DNA of 12,981 bases from the NCBI GenBank assembly GCA_964587525.1, contig CAZPLZ010000097.1:1-12981 (forward strand). Reading direction: 5' to 3'. The notes under the pieces are model-generated. The model searched no databases. It worked only from the letters and a program-made list of their open reading frames with translations, and was not told the DNA's origin. Each line of letters begins with the position of its first letter. Within the stretch, counting starts at the first letter, position 1. The stretch comes from CAZPLZ01 sp964587525 (GTDB lineage: Bacteria > Oederibacteriota > CAKKQC01). Made by a program: the position numbers and the translations under genes. Positions 5,985 through 11,822 of this stretch are shown here, piece by piece.

Positions 5985-7709
5985 CTACTTGCTGCGAAGG
6001 TAGACTGTCTTCCCTCCAACGATCGTCTCTAGGACGCGGATGTCACGAATCCGGGCCGGATCGACGGCGAGCGGATTCCTGTCGAGGATCACCAAGTCGG
6101 CCAGCTTCCCCCTCTCAATCGACCCCTTGGTTTTTTCCTCGAAGTTCTGCCAAGCGGCGTCGATCGTAATCGCGCGGAGGGCCTGCTCCGGCGTGATTCT
6201 TTCGCCGGATCCGAGCACCTTGCCGCTCCGCGTGAGGCGGTTGACCGCGACCCAGATGAGCTGAATCGGACGGACGGACGTCACGGGTGTGTCGTCATGC
6301 AGGGTAAAGCGGATCCCGCGGTCGAGCGCCGATTTGAACGGGACGATCCCGGCGGCGCGCTCCGGGCCCGTGAAGATGTGGCGGTGCCGGTCGCCCCAGT
6401 AGTAGACGTGCCCGGCGAAGAACGAGGGCGTGATGTCGAGCTTCTTGATGGTGTCGAGCTGGTCCTTCCGGACGAGCTGGCAGTGCTCGATGCGGTGGCG
6501 GGCGTCCATGCGGGGAAAGTCTTTCTGCGCCTCGGCGAAGGCGTGGAGGATGTCGTCGATCGCCGCGTCGCCGTTGCCGTGAATCGCGATCTGGTATCCG
6601 GTGCGGTGAAGCTGCTTCACCATCTTCGTGAGCGCCTCACGGCTGCGGCGGGGATAGCCCCGGTAGCTCGGGTCCCCCTTGAAAGGCGTGTGATACGGCT
6701 TCGTGAGGTAGCTCGTGAAACCTTGGGTGGCGCCGTCCTGAACGATTTTGATGGCGCCGACTTTGAGGCGCGATGGGTCGACCTCTTTGACGACCTCCCG
6801 GGCGGACTCCGCCCAGCGCGGGTACGTCATCGAGATCACCCGGAGCCGGAGGATCCCGCGGTCGAACGCGGCCTTGAGTCGCGTGACGCTTTCCTTGCCT
6901 CCACCGGCGATCACGTTCGTCGTAACGCCCTGCCGGAGGTACTCCTTCACGGCCCACTCCATCGCCCGGAGGTTCTGTTCGAGTGTTCGAGCGGGGATCT
7001 TGCGGCTCACGAGCCAATTGCACTCCTCAAAAATTCCGTTCGGCTCTCCGGTTTCCGGATTCTTCTGAATGACGGCCCCTTTGGGCTGTTTGGTGTCGCG
7101 CGTAATTCCCGCTTTCTCTAGGGCCAAGCTGTTTGCGACCCCGAGATGTCCGGAGGTGTGGCCAATCCAGATGGGATGCTTCGTCGACACTTTGTCGAGA
7201 TCGTGTCGCGTCGGGTGCCGTTTCTCTTTCATGAGGGTGTCGTCGTACCTGCTTCCGACGATCCACTTTCCCTCGGGCGTCTCGCGCGCCTTCCGCTTCA
7301 GCGCGCGGACCAGATCCTTCATATCCCGGATCGGGCCCATCGGGGGGCTGTTGAGGTTCACCTTGAAGAGCGCGAGTGTGCCGTTGCCGGGGAAGTGGTC
7401 GTGCGGCGCATAGAACCCGGGCACCATGACCCGGCGGCTCAGGTTACGAATCTTTGCGCCGGAACCGGCCAGGCTGCGGATCTCGTCGTTTGTCCCGACG
7501 GCGACGATCCGGTCCCCTTTCACGGCGACCGCCTCGGCGACATGACCCTCCGCGTCGAGCGTGAGGACCGTCCCGTTGATAAAGATGGTGTCCGCATCCC
7601 GGGGCGCGGGACCGGCGAACCCGCTTTCCGGGCAGGAGAGCAGGAGCGCCGCCGCGATCAACTGCGTTAGGTGTGTCATTTGAAGATTACCTTTGGACAC
7701 CGGTTCCAT
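5985..7709 (-). CDS. Exported amidohydrolase of the YtcJ/NfdA (amidohydrolase 3) type
   Basis: A 574-residue metal-dependent hydrolase. The N-terminal beta domain starts DTIFINGTVLTLD (40-52). The first metal pair is His103 and His105 in PGFYAPHDHF, where the family more often has PGFIDAHxH. Lys321 (IKIVQDG) is the probable carboxylated ligand, followed by His377 (AIHGNGDAA), His409 (RIEHC) and Asp473 (HDDTPV). The C-terminus closes with GSIERGKLADLVILD (529-543). A hydrophobic segment (15-25) and an FAG site near 33 indicate export. Cys26 makes a lipoprotein conceivable, but the lipobox is poor. Relatives hydrolyse amide or carbamate bonds of small molecules; the substrate is unknown. Start: ATG 7709 has GGAGG only three bases away. 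GTG 7700 and ATG 7679 (signal peptide with a short n-region) are real alternatives. It stands alone, 94 bases before the possible small ORF and tag start region. Confidence 0.88.
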   Translation of the reverse strand: MEPVSKGNLQMTHLTQLIAAALLLSCPESGFAGPAPRDADTIFINGTVLTLDAEGHVAEAVAVKGDRIVAVGTNDEIRSLAGSGAKIRNLSRRVMVPGFYAPHDHFPGNGTLALFKVNLNSPPMGPIRDMKDLVRALKRKARETPEGKWIVGSRYDDTLMKEKRHPTRHDLDKVSTKHPIWIGHTSGHLGVANSLALEKAGITRDTKQPKGAVIQKNPETGEPNGIFEECNWLVSRKIPARTLEQNLRAMEWAVKEYLRQGVTTNVIAGGGKESVTRLKAAFDRGILRLRVISMTYPRWAESAREVVKEVDPSRLKVGAIKIVQDGATQGFTSYLTKPYHTPFKGDPSYRGYPRRSREALTKMVKQLHRTGYQIAIHGNGDAAIDDILHAFAEAQKDFPRMDARHRIEHCQLVRKDQLDTIKKLDITPSFFAGHVYYWGDRHRHIFTGPERAAGIVPFKSALDRGIRFTLHDDTPVTSVRPIQLIWVAVNRLTRSGKVLGSGERITPEQALRAITIDAAWQNFEEKTKGSIERGKLADLVILDRNPLAVDPARIRDIRVLETIVGGKTVYLRSK

Positions 7710-7711
7710 TC

Positions 7712-7727
7712 ACCTCCGATATACTAC
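7712..7727. promoter_or_regulatory. Shared 16-base element, copy 2 (amidohydrolase leader / divergent promoter)
   Basis: acctccgatatactac, one mismatch from 5868-5883. The minus strand carries GGAGGT, the ribosome site of the amidohydrolase. The plus strand carries TATACT (7720-7725), ten bases before the ATG (7736) of the broken phosphorylase-like frame. A fitting -35 is not evident. Confidence 0.4.
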
Positions 7728-7735
7728 ACGACACG

Positions 7736-7855
7736 ATGACGGTGGTGGCAATCTCATCCGAAACCGAGTGGCGTTGCCTGAAGGATGGGCTCAAGCCAAA
7801 GGAACTTAAGCACACTCCTTATGGTGAAACGGTTGTAGAACGGTGCGAAGGCCCG
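7736..7855 (+). pseudogene. N-terminal remnant of a nucleoside phosphorylase/MTA nucleosidase-like gene
   Basis: From ATG 7736 the plus frame reads MTVVAISSETEWRCLKDG (residues 1-18), then KHTPYGETVVERCEG (25-39). This resembles the first strand, AEWR-type helix and sPyGE strand of PNP/UDP phosphorylase-family proteins (5'-methylthioadenosine nucleosidase relatives). Resemblance ends at about residue 40, where the frame enters the antisense of the acetyltransferase gene that ends at 7856. The glycine-rich phosphate/nucleoside-binding part that should follow is absent. Just upstream lies TATACT (7720-7725), so the fragment may still be transcribed. I infer a gene truncated by a rearrangement that joined it to the 7856-10895 block. 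The family assignment comes from a short stretch and is tentative. Confidence 0.45.
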
Positions 7856-9079
7856 TTAAAACGTATCGGCCTCCCAGAACACGGAATCGCAGCGGGGGAA
7901 GAGGGCGTCAAGCAGGTTGATCTGGGTTTCGCCCAGCCAGGAATGTTTAGCGAATGGCTGGGCGGAAAGCGGCCGCACCCCCATCACCACCTCTAGCCAC
8001 TGTGCAGAGTCAAGGCTAATGTACGGCCGTCCTGGGGCTTTGGATGCCGCAGTCATGGTCACAACGCCGCTGTTCACCCTGAGGACCACCGCCTGATCCG
8101 CGCAGCGCAGCTCTACGTTATCGTCCTTGAGCTTGGCCGTGGCGGCCCGTTCCGATAGCGTGGGGATCAGAGCGCCCAGCAACGCACGGAAGTCCAGAAG
8201 ACGGACCATCATGGAGGCGTTGGTCATCGGCGCGGTCACCGCGGCGTGTGGCGCCAGTGCGGCGAGTAGCTCCCGGCATGGGGCCGGCAGGCACACGGCG
8301 TGGAATCCTCGCTCCAGCAGGCGAGCGACAAACGCGGCAGCCAGGTCGCCGACCACCGGCTCAGCACCTGGCAACATCCCGAATTCAAGGACTGTGGCCA
8401 GGCGGCCACCGGCAGGCGCGCCTGCGCGCACGTATGCCTGAGGCCGGGCCTTGCCGGCTACGAGCGCAAGTTCCAGGTCTTCCTTGGGATAGTACGGCGT
8501 CCACAGAACCTGTTTTTCCCAGACGGTGTCGGATCGCCTCACCCACCCAGTGAATTTCCGGCTGTAGGATTCGTGGATCTTCTTGAGGGCTGGAAGGTCG
8601 CGCGGCCGTTCCAGCTTGCGCACGGGAGAGGTGGGCGCTGTCCCTGTCGGAGACTTGAGCTGGAGCAGGTTCACGTGGGGGCGTTCCCAAGTCCAGTAGC
8701 CTATCGCCTTGTAGAATTCGTGGATACCCGTAGCCAGCAGGGACAACACGCACCCGCTGTTGCGCATCAAGCGGTGCGCTTCGTCCATAAGCGAGCTTGC
8801 AAGGCCTCGCCTCCGATAGTCGGGGTGGGTGGCGACCCCGCCGATGCCGCCGCATGGGACTGGACAGTCACCGAACATGACCGTGAGCGCGTAGACTTTC
8901 ACGTTGGCGATCACCTTGCTGGCATCTCGAGCCACCAGCTTGCCCTGCGGCATCACTTGCGGGTCCGCCCGCATGCGGGTGGAGTGGTACTCCGCCGGTG
9001 CGCCCGGGAGGCATGTGGCCAACAAGCTCACGATCTGCTCGATCTCCGACGGGCTGGCCGGCCCGAGCTGGTGAGCCAT
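7856..9079 (-). CDS. Eis-like GNAT N-acetyltransferase with C-terminal SCP2-like domain
   Basis: A 407-residue protein, the size of Eis-family acetyltransferases. The first GNAT domain carries the acetyl-CoA loop VATHPDYRRRGLASSL (82-97). Tyr123 in FYKAIGYW corresponds in position to the catalytic Tyr126 of mycobacterial Eis. A degenerate second GNAT domain follows, then an SCP2-like C-terminal domain (about 305-375). The chain ends in Phe, as Eis does; its terminal carboxylate acts as the catalytic base. Known members acetylate amines of aminoglycosides, peptides or lysines; here the substrate is open. I chose ATG 9079 because the family begins about here, and a frame extension to 9220 only reads antisense-like through the Gfo/Idh gene. 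It starts 14 bases after that gene's stop with no Shine-Dalgarno, suggesting coupled translation. It is the last gene of a three-gene run, so the substrate may be an amino sugar or glycoside. Confidence 0.85.
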   Translation of the reverse strand: MAHQLGPASPSEIEQIVSLLATCLPGAPAEYHSTRMRADPQVMPQGKLVARDASKVIANVKVYALTVMFGDCPVPCGGIGGVATHPDYRRRGLASSLMDEAHRLMRNSGCVLSLLATGIHEFYKAIGYWTWERPHVNLLQLKSPTGTAPTSPVRKLERPRDLPALKKIHESYSRKFTGWVRRSDTVWEKQVLWTPYYPKEDLELALVAGKARPQAYVRAGAPAGGRLATVLEFGMLPGAEPVVGDLAAAFVARLLERGFHAVCLPAPCRELLAALAPHAAVTAPMTNASMMVRLLDFRALLGALIPTLSERAATAKLKDDNVELRCADQAVVLRVNSGVVTMTAASKAPGRPYISLDSAQWLEVVMGVRPLSAQPFAKHSWLGETQINLLDALFPRCDSVFWEADTF

Positions 9080-9093
9080 AGAGGGGATGCGGG

Positions 9094-10062
9094 CTATTTC
9101 AACGTGGTGGGATCCACAGCTTCGCCGGAGCGGGCCGACTGCTGTGCGGCTAGCGCGACCGCGAGCGCGCGTCGCGCCGCCTCGAAACCGAGCGAGGGAT
9201 TCCGGTTTTCCTCGATGCACCGGAAGAACTCCTCTTTTTCCAGAACGTAGCCGTCCTCATCCGGCAGCTCGATCTTCTCCTCGACTCCATCCAGGTATTT
9301 CACGGATGGCGGCCCACCTTTGGAGAAGATGGCCGATCCTTTCTCACCAAGAATGCCGAATGATGAAGAACCGTGCGGGGAGGTCCATGACGCTGAGCCC
9401 ATGCCGACGCCCTGTTCAAAAGTCAGCGTCACGGCGATATTGTCCTCGATCGCTGACTCGGGGGTTGGATTCACTTTCCGGTTCCAGCCAAACACGCGTT
9501 TGGGCATCCCGCCCACCCACACGAGCCAGTCCAGGTCGTGCGTGAAAAATTCAACAGTCATTCCGCCACTCTTGGCTGGATCACCCAGCCAGGCATTGTC
9601 GAAGTAGTTCTTCCACAAATGCCAGCGCCGGATCCAACACTGAACCAGCCCGCCGAGTTTTCCATCGGCCAGCAGTTGCCGGGCCCGGCGGTAGCCGGGG
9701 AAGAACCGGAGCACGTACCCGATCATGAATTTTCCTTTGGAGGCGGCCAAGGCTTTCCCGATGCGGTCAGCCTCGGTCAAGGTGAGACAGAGTGGCTTTT
9801 CGCAAAAGATGTGACGGCCGGACGCCGCGGCGGCCACGACCTGGTCGGCGTGCTGGAAGGGCGGCGTCGCGATGATGAGCGCGTCTGATTCTTGGATCAG
9901 GGCGGGGAGGTCCGGTACCACTTTGGCCTGGTGTGCGTCGGCCATGGCCTTGGCCCGGGAAGCGTCCACATCCATGACTGCTGCGAGTGGCCGTTTCATC
10001 GAAAGCAGGTTGTCGGCGTGCATGCTCCCGATCCCGCCACAGCCGAGGAGCCCGATCCTCAC
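9094..10062 (-). CDS. Gfo/Idh/MocA-family NAD(P)-dependent oxidoreductase
   Basis: A 322-residue protein with the N-terminal Rossmann motif GCGGIG (7-12), an acidic residue after strand 2 (DVD, 31-33, suggesting NAD), and the family's CEKPL (87-91, with Lys89). The C-terminal domain has GGMTVEFFTHDLDWL (166-180), where His175 is the likely catalytic residue and Glu171 replaces the more common Asp. Members oxidise or reduce sugars, inositols and glycosides at a ring hydroxyl. The start is GTG 10062, overlapping the TGA of the upstream TIM-barrel gene by four bases (GTGA), a tight translational coupling. The acetyltransferase gene follows 14 bases later. No signal peptide is visible, so it is likely cytoplasmic. 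Confidence 0.92.
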   Translation of the reverse strand: MRIGLLGCGGIGSMHADNLLSMKRPLAAVMDVDASRAKAMADAHQAKVVPDLPALIQESDALIIATPPFQHADQVVAAAASGRHIFCEKPLCLTLTEADRIGKALAASKGKFMIGYVLRFFPGYRRARQLLADGKLGGLVQCWIRRWHLWKNYFDNAWLGDPAKSGGMTVEFFTHDLDWLVWVGGMPKRVFGWNRKVNPTPESAIEDNIAVTLTFEQGVGMGSASWTSPHGSSSFGILGEKGSAIFSKGGPPSVKYLDGVEEKIELPDEDGYVLEKEEFFRCIEENRNPSLGFEAARRALAVALAAQQSARSGEAVDPTTLK

Positions 10063-10895
10063 GTTTTCGGGGCCATCCGGATGATGCTGGCTACGGACTG
10101 GGCGATCTGTTTGAAGTACAGCGCGTTGTCATGCGAGCGGGGTCCGACCTCCACGGTGAGCGGCCCGGTGTACCCGGTGTCCTTCAACGCGGCAGCTACT
10201 CGAAGCCACGGCACGTTGCCCTCGAGCAGGTCCACGAAGCCGCCGAAATTTGCCACGGCGGTGCGGAAGTCCTTCAGGTGGATGAGCTTGATGCGGGAGC
10301 CCAGGATGCGGATCCATTGGTCGGGCAGGCCAAAGGCCATGACATTGCCGACATCGAAATAGACCTTCAGCAGCGGATGCGCGAAATCGTCCACGAATCG
10401 CCGCATCTCCAGCGGACTCAGGAGGAATTTGTTCCACACGTTTTCCACACAGATGGCCACCCGTGCTCGTTCGGCGTGGGGGAGCATCGCGCGCAGGGAC
10501 GCCTGGGCTCGGTCCCACGCTTGGTCGTACGAGGTTTCGGCGTTCACGACTCCTGGCACAACCAGGATTCCCTCGGCGCCGATCCAGGAAGCGACCTGGA
10601 GCATCGTGGCACCGATCGCAACGCCCTTTGCGCGCACCTTGGGGTCAGGCGAGGTCAGCGGGGCTTCCCAGAACAGTCCGGTGGAGAGGCTGCGGATTTT
10701 GAGCCGGTGCTTTGTGGTTAGCCGGACCACCTTCCGTGCCTCGGCCCGGCTCATACGCAGGTTGACCGGGCCCTTGGTGGCCAAATTTGGCTCCACCGAA
10801 TCGAACCCGCCAGCCCGCGCTGCCTTCAGGCTGTCCACGAAACTCCATTCATCCGAACTCGCCCAGAGGTTGATGCCTTTCAGCCAGCCCGCCAT
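10059..10895 (-). CDS. Sugar phosphate isomerase/epimerase-type TIM barrel
   Basis: A 278-residue complete xylose-isomerase-like TIM barrel. The four expected metal ligands are visible: Glu151 (VENVWNK), Asp181 (FDVGN), His206 (HLKDF) and Glu249 (VEVGP), with Glu35 in SVEPN near the first strands. Such proteins isomerise or epimerise ketoses, or cleave 3-keto-glycosides, with a divalent metal. The partner Gfo/Idh gene overlaps by four bases, so the pair probably performs successive steps, such as oxidation of a sugar and isomerisation or cleavage of the keto product. It starts at ATG 10895 with a strong GGAGG (10905-10901) five bases upstream. It is the first gene of the run and is not closely similar to the partial TIM barrel at the left edge as far as I can compare by eye. 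Confidence 0.9.
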   Translation of the reverse strand: MAGWLKGINLWASSDEWSFVDSLKAARAGGFDSVEPNLATKGPVNLRMSRAEARKVVRLTTKHRLKIRSLSTGLFWEAPLTSPDPKVRAKGVAIGATMLQVASWIGAEGILVVPGVVNAETSYDQAWDRAQASLRAMLPHAERARVAICVENVWNKFLLSPLEMRRFVDDFAHPLLKVYFDVGNVMAFGLPDQWIRILGSRIKLIHLKDFRTAVANFGGFVDLLEGNVPWLRVAAALKDTGYTGPLTVEVGPRSHDNALYFKQIAQSVASIIRMAPKT

Positions 10896-10931
10896 GGTGT
10901 CCTCCTTTTTTCCCTGATGAGGGGAAAGTTT

Positions 10932-10940
10932 AGTGTAGCA
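10932..10940 (-). promoter_or_regulatory. Possible extended -10 promoter element for the TIM-barrel/Gfo/Eis-like run
   Basis: The minus-strand TGCTACACT has the TG-n-TANNNT form of an extended -10 and lies 36 bases ahead of ATG 10895. This gives a leader of about 30 bases containing the GGAGG. No clear -35 is present, as is allowed for extended -10 promoters. Confidence 0.35.
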
Positions 10941-10972
10941 GGACCTAAGCGGCTGCGCGCTCAGAAAACGTC

Positions 10973-11001
10973 TTGACAGCCATTGCTCACCGGCGCAGAG
11001 T
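10973..11001 (+). promoter_or_regulatory. Possible promoter for the small protein/macro pair
   Basis: A perfect -35 hexamer TTGACA (10973-10978) lies 29 bases before ATG 11008. At 17-base spacing the -10 would be the poor CAGAGT (10996-11001); the AT-rich TTAAATA just downstream is the alternative. Either way transcription would begin at or next to the ATG, and no Shine-Dalgarno is evident, so a leaderless message is possible. Confidence 0.35.
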
Positions 11002-11007
11002 TAAATA

Positions 11008-11253
11008 ATGAAAGGACAGCTTCTCACCGAGCTTCGGGAAGCGCTGGCGGTGCTGGTGGTGCCAGCGGCAGATCGGAAGCTGGGCGTGGCCGAGAGTCTT
11101 GAGCGCATCGAACGGCTCGAGGAACGGCTCGGCGATGCGATTGAGCCGCGGCTCAAGCACTACCTGACCCAGCGCAGCTATCAGAAAGCGCTGCTCTTCT
11201 TGGAAGGGCGCGAAGCAGAGAACGAGCGCGGGAACTGCGGCGGGAAAGCGTGA
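11008..11253 (+). CDS. Small helical protein of unknown function, coupled to macro-domain gene
   Basis: An 81-residue protein I do not recognise. It is rich in Glu, Arg and Leu with heptad-like spacing at about 27-47 (AESLERIERLEERLGDAIEP, in part), suggesting a helical hairpin or short coiled coil. RSYQKALLFLEG (56-67) looks like a further conserved helix. It lacks cysteine pairs, a signal peptide and a membrane segment. The macro-domain gene begins GTG at 11250, overlapping this gene's TGA by four bases (GTGA). The pair is therefore translated together, and the proteins may act together. A role as a partner or substrate-targeting subunit of the hydrolase is inference. The ATG at 11008 follows a TTGACA element with almost no leader. 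Confidence 0.72.
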   Translation: MKGQLLTELREALAVLVVPAADRKLGVAESLERIERLEERLGDAIEPRLKHYLTQRSYQKALLFLEGREAENERGNCGGKA

Positions 11254-11822
11254 AGGTCGCCATCGGATCCAAGACGCTCGAGCTGGTGCGGGGTGACATC
11301 ACGCGGGAAGAGACCGAGGCGATCGCCAACGCCGCCAACCAGTCGCTGGCGGGGGGCGGCGGGGTGGATGGCGCCATTCACCGGGCCGGGGGACCGGTGA
11401 TCATGCAGGAGCTGCGCGACCACTATCAGGGCTGCCCGACTGGCTCGGCGGTCATCACCAGCGGTGGCAACCTCAAGGCAAAGTACGTGCTGCACGCCGT
11501 CGGTCCCCGCTACAGCGGCGTGCCGGAGGACGCTGAACTCCTCACCTCCGCGTACCGCACGTGCCTTTTTCTGTGTGAGCAGTACCGGATCCGCTCGGTC
11601 GCATTTCCCTCGATCAGCACCGGCATCTACGGGTACCCGCTGGAGGAGGCGGCCCCCATTGCGCTCGGCACGGCCATCGACCACTTGAAGGCGAAGGCGC
11701 TGCCGGAGCTCGTGCGGTTCGTGCTCTTTGACGATGCGACCTTAAAGGCTTACAGCCAGGCGCTGCAAGCACAGCAGCCAGACTCCTCTAGGCGAACAAG
11801 CGAAGCCGATTTGGAGAGGTAA
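11250..11822 (+). CDS. Macro-domain ADP-ribose hydrolase (YmdB/MacroD-like)
   Basis: A 190-residue single macro domain. The binding and catalytic segments are all present: GDIT (15-18), NAANQSLAGGGGVDGAIH (27-44, with Asn30 and Asp40 where YmdB/MacroD enzymes have their key residues), CPTGSAVIT (62-70), LHAVGPRY (81-88) and SISTGIYGYP (121-130) for the phosphate loop. Such enzymes deacetylate O-acetyl-ADP-ribose and remove ADP-ribose from acidic side chains, in the cytoplasm. The start is GTG 11250, coupled to the small upstream gene. The last 20 residues are polar, look disordered and extend beyond the domain. Their codons overlap the convergent DUF1501 gene by 35 bases (11788-11822). No toxin-like ADP-ribosyltransferase is seen next to it. 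Confidence 0.92.
   Translation: MKVAIGSKTLELVRGDITREETEAIANAANQSLAGGGGVDGAIHRAGGPVIMQELRDHYQGCPTGSAVITSGGNLKAKYVLHAVGPRYSGVPEDAELLTSAYRTCLFLCEQYRIRSVAFPSISTGIYGYPLEEAAPIALGTAIDHLKAKALPELVRFVLFDDATLKAYSQALQAQQPDSSRRTSEADLER

Noticed and set aside
6297..7121. Plus-strand 274-codon open frame opposite the amidohydrolase
   Set aside because: Antisense shadow of a well-supported gene in GC-rich DNA. The translation is low-complexity Val/Arg/Glu-rich and has no recognisable motif.
9080..9220. 47-residue N-terminal extension of the Eis-like acetyltransferase
   Set aside because: It lies inside the Gfo/Idh gene, is Arg/Gly-rich shadow sequence, and the family length is reached from ATG 9079.
8300..9250. 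Plus-strand 316-codon open frame opposite the acetyltransferase
   Set aside because: Antisense of the Eis-like and Gfo/Idh genes, whose motifs are unambiguous. No domain is visible in the antisense translation.
9987..10721. Plus-strand 244-codon open frame opposite the TIM-barrel gene
   Set aside because: The minus-strand gene has all four metal ligands and a strong ribosome site, so the opposite frame is a compositional shadow.
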